Source: Streptomyces sp. YIM 121038
GTDB lineage: Bacteria; Actinomycetota; Actinomycetes; Streptomycetales; Streptomycetaceae
Reading direction: 5' to 3'
Length of the DNA: 64,000 nt
Assembly (NCBI RefSeq): GCF_006088715.1
Contig: NZ_CP030771.1
Location: forward strand, 7,004,001 to 7,068,000
The position numbers and the translations under genes are program-made. Shown here piece by piece: positions 46,368 through 53,459 of this stretch (position 1 is the stretch's first letter; every line of letters begins with the position of its first letter). The notes below the pieces were generated by a model. The model searched no databases. It saw nothing but the letters and a program-made list of their open reading frames with translations, and had not been told where the DNA came from.

Positions 46368-46607
46368 CTAGTCGACGGAGCGCAGCATGCTCTCCATGGA
46401 CCCGACCCGCAGGTTCAGCTCGGTGAGCTGGTTGCGCACGGCGTCGGCCTCGGACCGGGCGGTGTCCAGGGCCTGGCGGTAGGCCTCCATCGCCGCCGCG
46501 TACTCGCGGTCGCGCTCGCGGCTGCGCTGCGTCTGGAAGTGCGCTACGGCGACGATCGCTCCGGCGAGTATCAGGAAGAAGGCGATCGGGATGATCGCGT
46601 CGCTCAT
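46368..46607 (-). CDS. 79-aa membrane-anchored coiled-coil protein
   Basis: One N-terminal transmembrane helix (IIPIAFFLILAGAIVAVAHF) followed by a basic stop-transfer (QTQRSRERDREY) and a heptad-rich helix (AYRQALDTARSEADAVRNQL, LNLRVGSMESML). Function unknown. ATGA overlap with the upstream regulator gene shows the two form an operon. Confidence 0.75.
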   Translation of the reverse strand: MSDAIIPIAFFLILAGAIVAVAHFQTQRSRERDREYAAAMEAYRQALDTARSEADAVRNQLTELNLRVGSMESMLRSVD

Positions 46608-46939
46608 GGGGGCGTCTCCTCGGGTGAGTGCTGTCCGGCCTCGCTCGCCCCGTCCTGCCGGGCCGCGGCAAGAATCGTATCCACGTTCAACCGCACGTCA
46701 AACGGCGCGAGTTCGAAGTACTTGAGGGCCTTGCCGTCGTCGGAGAGTTCCAGCCTGCCGAGCACGAGGTCCGCCTTCTCCAGGCGCTCCAGGTGCATAT
46801 AGAGCAGGGGCCGGGAGACGCCCAGGCGCCGTGCCAGCTCACTGACGTACATGGGGCCCGCGGAGAGCTCCTTGATGATCCGGATCCGCTGCGCGTGGCC
46901 CACCGCCGAGAGGAAGGCAAGCAGCTCCTCGCTGTTCAT
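46604..46939 (-). CDS. ArsR-like winged-helix transcriptional regulator
   Basis: A 111-aa regulator: SAVGHAQRIRIIKELSAGPM, then recognition helix YVSELARRLGVSRPLLYMHL, ERLEKADLVLGRLELS wing, and KYFELAPFDVRLNVDTI. There are no Cys pairs of metal-sensing ArsR proteins. It is divergent from the MMPL gene, and the shared 150-base gap holds a threefold inverted half-site array at 47078-47111, so it very probably controls that transporter and itself. ATG at 46939 with GAGGCGGG upstream. Confidence 0.85.
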   Translation of the reverse strand: MNSEELLAFLSAVGHAQRIRIIKELSAGPMYVSELARRLGVSRPLLYMHLERLEKADLVLGRLELSDDGKALKYFELAPFDVRLNVDTILAAARQDGASEAGQHSPEETPP

Positions 46940-47077
46940 GGCCCGCCTCTGTGCCGTTCCGATACCTGTCAGCCAAGGCTTACGCACGCCGTGAAGCACT
47001 GTCAAACCCTCCGCCGACCCGGAGTTTCCCGCCGGATCTGACAGTTGACGCACTCATCCTTCACCTGTCAGTCTGCG

Positions 47078-47111
47078 CTTACACGTCATGTGTAAGTCTG
47101 TTCTTACACAT
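47078..47111. promoter_or_regulatory. three-half-site operator between regulator and MMPL gene
   Basis: CTTACAC (47078-47084), GTGTAAG (47090-47096) and CTTACAC (47103-47109) alternate in orientation. ATGTGTAAG (47088-47096) and CTTACACAT (47103-47111) form a perfect 9-6-9 inverted repeat, and the first two half-sites form a 7-5-7 repeat. Two overlapping dimer sites are implied. Confidence 0.8.
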
Positions 47112-47141
47112 GAAGCACGGCTATTCATGGGGGTCGGAGAC

Positions 47142-49409
47142 ATGGGGATACGAGGGTCGGGCGGGGAGGGGCGGTCGGTGACCGTGCGGGTGGCGCGGTG
47201 GAGCGCGCTGCACCCGTGGCGGGCGATCGTCGGCTGGTTCGTCTTCGTGGCGCTGTGCCTCGTCGCGGGCAGCGCGGCCGGGATGAACAGCGCGGCATCG
47301 GAGGACTACCGGGTCGGCGAGGCCGGGCGCGCCGAGGCCATGGCCTCCGAGGGCGACCTGCAGATCAAGTCGCTGGAACAGATCCTGATCAGCGGCCGGG
47401 CCGGCAAGCTCGACGAGGCCGAGGCCGACGCCGCCGTGCGGGACGTCACCCGGCGGATGAAGCGGCTGCCCGAGGTCGACGAGGTGGGCGCCCCCGTCCG
47501 CTCCGCGAACGGCGAGGTCATCCGCGTACCCGTGACGCTCAACGGCCCGGAGCAGGAGGCGCGGGAGATCGTCGTCCCGCTCCAGGAGCTGACCGAGAAG
47601 ATCAAGAAGGCCCATCCGGGCGTGGTGGTCGAGGAGACCGGCGCCGCCTCCGTGAGCAAGGGCGTCGACGACCAGCGGGACGAGGACCTCGCCTTCTCCG
47701 AGGCGATCACGCTGCCCATCACGCTGATCACGCTGGCCCTGGTGTTCGGCTCGCTGCTGATGGTCGGCGTACCGCTGCTGCTCGCCGTCACCTCGATCGC
47801 GGCGACCATGGGCCTGGCGATGCTGGCCTCGCACCTGCTGCCCGACACCGGCGTCGGGCTGAGCATGATCCTGCTCATCGGCATGGCCGTCGGCGTCGAC
47901 TACACGCTCTTCTACCTCAAGCGCGAGCGCGAGGAGCGGGCCCGCGCGGGCGGCCGGCTCTCCTCGGAGGCGCTCGTCGAGGCCGCCGCCGCGACGGCGG
48001 GACGCGCGATCGTCGTCTCGGGGCTCGCCGTCATCGTCTCCACGGCCGCCCTGTTCCTGGCCGACGACGTCATCTTCGACTCGCTCGCCACCGGCACCAT
48101 CCTGGTCGTGGCGGTCGCCGTGGCCAGCTCGGTCTCCGTGCTGCCCGCGATGCTGGTCAAGCTGGGGCAGCGGGCCGAGCGCCGGGCGGCCCGGCGCCGG
48201 GCCCGGGGCAAGCGGGTCAGGCTCCACGAGGAGCGGACGCCGGGCCGCTTCTGGAACGCCCTGCTCGCGCCCGCCCGCAGGCGCCCCGCGCTCACCCTGG
48301 GGCTCGCGGTCCTGGCCCTGGTCGGCCTCGCGCTGCCCGCCCTCGACCTGAAGCTGAAGGACCCGGCCCGGGACAGCTTCTCGCGCGAGATCCCGGCGAT
48401 GCGGGGGTACGACCGGCTGCTCGCCTCCTTCCCCGACGAGCGCCTGCGCTTCCAGGTCGTGGCCCGCTCCGCGCCCGAGCGGTCGGACGACATCGTGCGC
48501 GCCCTGCGCGCCCTGGACCGCGAGGCCGCCGCCGACCCGCTCTTCGCCCGCCACGACACGCCGCGGATCAGGACGTCCGAGGACGGCCGCGTCAGCACCC
48601 TGGACCTCGGCGCCCGGCACGCCACGTACTCGGACGAGGCCGCACGGACCCTGGACCACCTCCGCGACGACTACCTGCCCGCCACCGTCGGCAGGCTCAG
48701 CGGCGTCGAGACGGCCGTCAGCGGCGACGTGCCCCGCGGCGTCGACTACGTGGCCCACCAGAACGAGAAGCTGCCGCTGGTCCTCGGCGCGCTGCTCCTG
48801 CTGACGTTCGCCATGACCGTGTACGCCTTCCGGTCCGTCGTGCTCGGCCTGCTCGGCATCGTGCTCAACCTGCTGTCGGCCGCGTCCGCACTCGGGCTGC
48901 TGGTCCTCGTCTTCCAGGGCGAGTGGGCGGAGGGCCTGCTGTCGTTCGAGTCGCTGCACGGCATCTCCGCGCGCGTGCCGCTGTTCCTCCTGGTGATCCT
49001 CTTCGGGCTCTCGATGGACTACCAGGTGTTCGTGGTCAGCCGGATCCGCGAGGCGGCGCTGAACGGCGTGCCCACCCGCAAGGCCGTCATCGACGGCATC
49101 GCGTCCTCGGCGAAGGTCGTCACCAGCGCGGCGATCGTCATGGTCACCGTCTTCGCCAGCTTCGTGATGCTGCACATCCTGGAGATGAAGCAGATGGGCT
49201 TCGTGCTCGCGGTGGCGGTCCTGGTCGACGCCTTCGTGATCCGCGTCATGATCCTGCCCGCGGCGCTCCTCCTGCTCGGCCGCGCCACGTGGTGGCCCTC
49301 GAAGGCGGTGCGGCGCGCCGAGGAGCGACTGACCCGTGGATACGTTCCGCAGCCTGGCCCGGGTGCGGAGCCGCTGGTCACCGGGGTCGGGACGACGCCC
49401 GGACGGTGA
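47142..49409 (+). CDS. MMPL/RND family transporter
   Basis: A 755-aa exporter of the MmpL type: two halves, each with a TM helix, an extracytoplasmic domain and five clustered TM helices. Conserved motifs: ITLALVFGSLLMVGVPLLLA, ILLIGMAVGVDYTLFYLKRE (the Asp-Tyr pair of the proton relay) and its second copy FLLVILFGLSMDYQVFVVSR. Exports a lipid, peptide or drug; substrate unknown. Probably repressed by the divergent winged-helix regulator. Start ATG at 47142 (GGGGGTCGGAG upstream); ATG at 47127 is an alternative. An ATG at 47088 lies inside the operator and is rejected. Confidence 0.92.
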   Translation: MGIRGSGGEGRSVTVRVARWSALHPWRAIVGWFVFVALCLVAGSAAGMNSAASEDYRVGEAGRAEAMASEGDLQIKSLEQILISGRAGKLDEAEADAAVRDVTRRMKRLPEVDEVGAPVRSANGEVIRVPVTLNGPEQEAREIVVPLQELTEKIKKAHPGVVVEETGAASVSKGVDDQRDEDLAFSEAITLPITLITLALVFGSLLMVGVPLLLAVTSIAATMGLAMLASHLLPDTGVGLSMILLIGMAVGVDYTLFYLKREREERARAGGRLSSEALVEAAAATAGRAIVVSGLAVIVSTAALFLADDVIFDSLATGTILVVAVAVASSVSVLPAMLVKLGQRAERRAARRRARGKRVRLHEERTPGRFWNALLAPARRRPALTLGLAVLALVGLALPALDLKLKDPARDSFSREIPAMRGYDRLLASFPDERLRFQVVARSAPERSDDIVRALRALDREAAADPLFARHDTPRIRTSEDGRVSTLDLGARHATYSDEAARTLDHLRDDYLPATVGRLSGVETAVSGDVPRGVDYVAHQNEKLPLVLGALLLLTFAMTVYAFRSVVLGLLGIVLNLLSAASALGLLVLVFQGEWAEGLLSFESLHGISARVPLFLLVILFGLSMDYQVFVVSRIREAALNGVPTRKAVIDGIASSAKVVTSAAIVMVTVFASFVMLHILEMKQMGFVLAVAVLVDAFVIRVMILPAALLLLGRATWWPSKAVRRAEERLTRGYVPQPGPGAEPLVTGVGTTPGR

Positions 49410-49430
49410 GCGGGCGCGCCCCGGCCAGCG

Positions 49431-49474
49431 GTGGGTGGCCCGTCCGGTCCCGAGGGACCGGACGGGCCACCCAC
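49431..49474 (+). terminator. terminator after MMPL gene
   Basis: About a 20-bp stem, GTGGGTGGCCCGTCCGGTCC pairing with GGACCGGACGGGCCACCCAC, loop CGAG. It insulates the downstream permease gene. Confidence 0.9.
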
Positions 49475-49561
49475 CCGTCGCTTGAACATCTCTTTAACCT
49501 TTTCCCCAGGAGGTCTTGACAAGTCGGGGGTACTGGGTGGGCGACACGCTGACGGAGCGCT

Positions 49562-49567
49562 TACGAT
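49562..49567 (+). promoter_or_regulatory. -10 box for leaderless KimA-like gene
   Basis: TACGAT seven bases before the GTG at 49575, giving a leaderless transcript. A TTGACA at 49516-49521 is too far (40 bases) to be its -35 box and may belong to a second, upstream promoter. Confidence 0.5.
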
Positions 49568-49574
49568 CCTCTGC

Positions 49575-51623
49575 GTGTCCAAACTGACCGACGTGCCCAA
49601 ACGGATCCTCATCGGGCGCGCACTGCGCAGCGACCGGCTGGGAGAAACGCTCCTGCCGAAGCGCATCGCCCTCCCCGTGTTCGCCTCCGACCCGCTCTCC
49701 TCCGTCGCGTACGCGCCCGGCGAGGTGCTGCTCGTCCTGTCGATCGCGGGCGCGTCGGCGTACCACTACAGCCCCTGGATCGCCGTCGCGGTCGTCGTGC
49801 TGATGTTCACCGTCGTGGCGTCGTACCGGCAGAACGTGCACGCGTACCCGAGCGGCGGCGGCGACTACGAGGTCGCCAACACCAACCTCGGCCCCAAGGC
49901 CGGTCTGACCGTCGCGAGCGCCCTGCTCGTCGACTACGTCCTGACCGTCGCCGTGTCCATCTCCTCCGGCATCGAGAACCTGGGCTCCGCGGTCCCCTTC
50001 GTGGTCGAGCACAAGGTGCTCTGCGCGGTCGCCGTCATCGTGCTGCTCACGCTGATGAACCTGCGCGGCGTGAAGGAGTCCGGCAAGCTCTTCGCGATCC
50101 CGACGTACGTCTTCGTCGTCGGCGTCTTCCTCATGATCGCCTGGGGCGCCTTCCGCGGCTTCGTCCTCGACGACACCATGAAGGCCCCGACCGCCGACTT
50201 CGAGATCAAGGCCGAGCACCAGGGCATCGCGGGCTTCGCCCTCGTCTTCCTGCTCCTGCGCGCCTTCTCCTCCGGCTGTGCCGCGCTCACCGGCGTCGAG
50301 GCGATCAGCAACGGCGTGCCCGCCTTCCGCAAGCCCAAGTCGAAGAACGCCGCGACCACGCTCGCGCTCATGGGCGCCCTCGCCGTCACCATGTTCTGCG
50401 GCATCATCGGCCTGGCCATGGCGACCAACGTCCACATGGCCGAGAAGCCCGCCAAGGACCTCCTGGAGAACGGCGTCCCCGTCGGCGGCGACTACGTCCA
50501 GAACCCGGTGATCTCGCAGGTCGCCGAGGCGGTCTTCGGCAACGGCAGCTTCCTGTTCGTCGTCCTCGCCGCGGCCACCGCCCTCGTGCTCTTCCTCGCC
50601 GCGAACACCGCGTACAACGGCTTCCCGCTGCTCGGCTCGATCCTCGCGCAGGACCGCTATCTGCCGCGCCAGCTGCACACCCGCGGCGACCGCCTCGCGT
50701 TCTCCAACGGCATCGTGCTCCTCGCGGGCGCCGCGGCCCTCCTCGTCTGGGTCTACGGCGCGGACTCCACCCGCCTGATCCAGCTCTACATCGTCGGCGT
50801 CTTCGTCTCCTTCACGCTCAGCCAGATCGGCATGGTCCGGCACTGGAACCGCCATCTGTCCACGGAGCAGGACCCGGGCAAGCGCCGCCACATGGTCCGC
50901 TCCCGCGCGATCAACACCTTCGGCGCCTTCTTCACCGGCCTGGTCCTGATCGTCGTCCTCGTCACCAAGTTCACGCACGGCGCCTGGGTCGCACTCCTCG
51001 GCATGGTCATCTTCTACGCGACCATGTCCGCGATCCGCCGCCACTACGACCGCGTCGCCGAGGAGATCGCGGCCCCCGAGGGCCCGACCGACGACAGCGT
51101 CCGCCCCTCCCGGGTGCACTCCATCGTCCTCGTCTCCAAGATCCACAAGCCGACGCTGCGCGCCCTCGCGTACGCCAAGCTGATGCGCACGGACACCCTG
51201 GAGGCGCTGAGCGTCAACGTCGACCCGGCGGAGATCAAGGCCCTGCGCGCCGAGTGGGAACGGCGCGGCATCTCCGTGCCCCTCAAGGTCCTCGACTCGC
51301 CGTACCGCGAGATCACCCGCCCGGTCATCGAGTACGTGAAGTCGCTGCGCCGCGAGAGCCCGCGCGACGCGGTGAGCGTGATCATCCCCGAGTACGTGGT
51401 GGGCCACTGGTACGAACACCTCCTCCACAACCAGAGCGCCCTGCGCCTCAAGGGCCGGCTGCTCTTCACCCCCGGCGTGATGGTCACCTCCGTCCCCTAC
51501 CAGCTGGAGTCCTCCGAGGCCGCGAAGAAGCGGGCCCGCAGGCGCCAGGAGTGGAACGCGCCGGGGTCGGTGCGGCGGGGGCCGGTGGAGAAGCGGGCGA
51601 AGGAGAAGAGCGGGAAGGGCTGA
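49575..51623 (+). CDS. KimA-like APC-superfamily potassium importer
   Basis: A 682-aa permease with about 12 TM helices and a C-terminal cytoplasmic domain of about 180 residues. Segments that match, from memory, B. subtilis KimA (YdaO): ASDPLSSVAYAPGEVLLVL, NVHAYPSGGGDYEVA, LLVDYVLTVAVSIS, LMNLRGVKESG, AFSSGCAALTGVEAISNG then VPAFRKP, FLAANTAYNGFPLLGSILA, and HNQSALRLKGRLLF near the C-terminus. KimA is a K+/H+ symporter inhibited by c-di-AMP through its C-terminal domain. Usually annotated only as an APC amino-acid permease; the conserved SGC.ALTGVEAISN motif argues for the K+ group. GTG start is consistent with the leaderless promoter. M. tuberculosis Rv2690c is the positional equivalent. 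Confidence 0.82.
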   Translation: MSKLTDVPKRILIGRALRSDRLGETLLPKRIALPVFASDPLSSVAYAPGEVLLVLSIAGASAYHYSPWIAVAVVVLMFTVVASYRQNVHAYPSGGGDYEVANTNLGPKAGLTVASALLVDYVLTVAVSISSGIENLGSAVPFVVEHKVLCAVAVIVLLTLMNLRGVKESGKLFAIPTYVFVVGVFLMIAWGAFRGFVLDDTMKAPTADFEIKAEHQGIAGFALVFLLLRAFSSGCAALTGVEAISNGVPAFRKPKSKNAATTLALMGALAVTMFCGIIGLAMATNVHMAEKPAKDLLENGVPVGGDYVQNPVISQVAEAVFGNGSFLFVVLAAATALVLFLAANTAYNGFPLLGSILAQDRYLPRQLHTRGDRLAFSNGIVLLAGAAALLVWVYGADSTRLIQLYIVGVFVSFTLSQIGMVRHWNRHLSTEQDPGKRRHMVRSRAINTFGAFFTGLVLIVVLVTKFTHGAWVALLGMVIFYATMSAIRRHYDRVAEEIAAPEGPTDDSVRPSRVHSIVLVSKIHKPTLRALAYAKLMRTDTLEALSVNVDPAEIKALRAEWERRGISVPLKVLDSPYREITRPVIEYVKSLRRESPRDAVSVIIPEYVVGHWYEHLLHNQSALRLKGRLLFTPGVMVTSVPYQLESSEAAKKRARRRQEWNAPGSVRRGPVEKRAKEKSGKG

Positions 51624-51705
51624 GCGGGGCGCTCGGCCGGGGCGGCGCCCGGCCGGGGCCGCGCGGCTCGGGCCTGGCCTGGCTTGGACCGGCCTGGCTT
51701 GGTCC

Positions 51706-51832
51706 GGGCGGGGCGTGTGCGGCTCGGGGCTGGCTTCGACCGGGCGGGGTGTGCGTGGCTCGGGCCTGGCTTGGACCGGGCGGGGTGTGCGTGGCTCGGG
51801 CCTGGCTTGGTCCGGGCGGGGCGTGCGCGGCT
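51706..51832. repeat. 36-bp tandem repeat, about 3.5 copies
   Basis: Units start GGGCGGGG at 51706, 51742, 51778 and 51814 (last one partial) and end TGGCTTGGACC or a variant. It lies between the permease stop and the methyltransferase gene. Unit length is a multiple of three, but no frame looks like a real protein. Confidence 0.85.
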
Positions 51833-51905
51833 GGACGACGCCCCACGTAGACTGGTGGGCTGTTGTCCGGCCGCTCATCCTTTGACGTTGTGGAGTCACC
51901 CCGCC

Positions 51906-53237
51906 ATGCAGGCAGAACCGAAGAATTCACTGGTGGGGGAGGAGTACGAGGTCGAGGTCGGCCCCGTCGCCCACGGCGGCCACTGCATCGCCCGTACGGC
52001 CGAGGGCCGCGTCCTCTTCGTGCGCCACACCCTGCCCGGCGAGAAGGTCGTCGCCCGCGTCACGGAAGGCGACGAGTCCTCCCGCTTCCTGCGCGCGGAC
52101 GCGGTGACGGTCCTCGAACCGTCCAAGGACCGCGTGACGGCCCCCTGCCCCTACTCCGGCCCCGGCCGCTGCGGCGGCTGCGACTGGCAGCACGCCAAGC
52201 CGGGCGCGCAGCGCCGCCTCAAGGGCGAGGTCATCGCCGAGCAGCTGAAGCGGCTCGCGGGCCTGACGCCCGAGGAGGCGGGCTGGGACGGCACGGTGAT
52301 GCCCGCGGAGGGCGACAAGCTCCCGGCGGGCGAGGTCCCGCAGTGGCGCACCCGCGTCCAGTACGCGGTGGACGCCGAGTCCGGCCGGGCGGGCCTGCGC
52401 CGCCACCGCTCGCACGAGGTCGAGCCGGTCGACCACTGCATGATCGCGGCGGCGGGCATCAGCGACCTCGGCATCGAGCAGCGCGGCTGGGCGGGCATGG
52501 AGTCGGTCGAGGCCATCGCGGCGACGGGCTCGCAGGACCGCCAGGTCATCCTCACCCCGCGGCCCGGGGCCCGCCTGCCCATCGTCGAGCTCGACCAGCC
52601 CGTCTCGGTCATGCGGGTCGGCGAGAAGGACGGCGGGGTCCACCGCGTCCACGGCCGCCCCTTCGTCCGCGAGCGCGCGGACGGCCGCACGTACCGCGTC
52701 GGCAGCGGCGGCTTCTGGCAGGTCCACCCGAAGGCGGCGGACACGCTGGTGACGGCGGTCATGCAGGGCCTCCTGCCGCGCAAGGGCGAGACGGCCCTCG
52801 ACCTGTACTGCGGCGTGGGCCTCTTCGCGGGCGCCATCGCCGACCGCGTAGGCGACGAGGGCGCCGTCCTCGGCATCGAGTCCTCCAAGCGCGCCGTCGA
52901 GGACGCCCGCCACAACCTCGCCGCCTTCGACCGCGTCCGCGTCGAACAGGGCAAGGTCGAGTCCGTCCTCCCGCGCACGGGCATCACCGAGGTCGACGTC
53001 ATCGTCCTGGACCCGCCCCGAGCGGGCGCGGGCAAGGCCACGGTCCGCCACCTGGCAGGCCTGGGCGCCCGCCGGATCGCCTACGTGGCCTGCGATCCGG
53101 CCGCGCTGGCCCGGGACTTGGGGTACTTCCGCGAGGCGGGGTACCGGGTGCGGATGCTTCGGGCGTTCGATCTGTTTCCTATGACGCATCATGTGGAGTG
53201 CGTGGCGATTTTGGAGCCCACGGAGAAGCGCCGCTGA
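51906..53237 (+). CDS. TrmA/RlmD-family RNA m5U methyltransferase
   Basis: A 443-aa SAM-dependent enzyme. An N-terminal TRAM domain (VEVGPVAHGGHCIARTAEGR, about 12-70) is followed by an iron-sulfur type cysteine set (Cys in APCPYSGPGRCGGCDWQ plus DHCM). The catalytic core has the SAM motif LDLYCGVGLFAGAIADRV, LDPPRAGAG, and nucleophile Cys396 in YVACDPAALARDL. It methylates uridine in rRNA (or tRNA); RlmD and RlmC cannot be told apart here. ATG with GGAG ten bases upstream. M. tuberculosis Rv2689c is the positional equivalent. Confidence 0.92.
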   Translation: MQAEPKNSLVGEEYEVEVGPVAHGGHCIARTAEGRVLFVRHTLPGEKVVARVTEGDESSRFLRADAVTVLEPSKDRVTAPCPYSGPGRCGGCDWQHAKPGAQRRLKGEVIAEQLKRLAGLTPEEAGWDGTVMPAEGDKLPAGEVPQWRTRVQYAVDAESGRAGLRRHRSHEVEPVDHCMIAAAGISDLGIEQRGWAGMESVEAIAATGSQDRQVILTPRPGARLPIVELDQPVSVMRVGEKDGGVHRVHGRPFVRERADGRTYRVGSGGFWQVHPKAADTLVTAVMQGLLPRKGETALDLYCGVGLFAGAIADRVGDEGAVLGIESSKRAVEDARHNLAAFDRVRVEQGKVESVLPRTGITEVDVIVLDPPRAGAGKATVRHLAGLGARRIAYVACDPAALARDLGYFREAGYRVRMLRAFDLFPMTHHVECVAILEPTEKRR

Positions 53238-53366
53238 CGCGCTGGTGACCCTCGTCCGGTGCTCGTTCCGAACGGGTGCCGGATGGGTTGCTCCGTGTCG
53301 TCCGTCCCCCAGTGGCCACCGGCGTAACCGTCGGAGCTGCGAGGTACGCTCGGACGCATCGTCAAC

Positions 53367-53456
53367 GCGGCCCGACGGGCTTCCGGCTCCACCTCGGTGG
53401 AGCCTCGAAGGACACGCCCCTACCCGCGCGAGTCACTTCGTGCTGCCTAGGGGAAG
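53367..53456 (+). ncRNA. structured leader of first nuclease-helicase gene (copy 1)
   Basis: Starts with GCGGCCCGACGGGCTTCC (53367-53384). A hairpin GGCTCCAC / GTGGAGCC with loop CTCG follows, then a nested structure: outer stem CCCCTA (53417-53422) with TAGGGG (53448-53453), inner stem CGCGAG (53427-53432) with TTCGTG (53437-53442), loop TCAC. The 3' outer strand overlaps GGGGAAG, the ribosome-binding site, five bases before the TTG start. Matches copy 2 at 55510-55577 in sequence and shape. Confidence 0.7.
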
Positions 53457-53459
53457 TCC

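Noticed and set aside
49475..49574. ydaO-type riboswitch in front of the KimA-like gene
   Set aside because: In some bacteria kimA is riboswitch-controlled, but this leader is too short and lacks the class motifs; a leaderless start is more likely.
51624..51905. Coding frame through the 36-bp repeats as an N-terminal extension of the methyltransferase
   Set aside because: The frame is open only because the unit is a multiple of three. The TRAM domain begins right after the ATG at 51906, which has its own ribosome-binding site.
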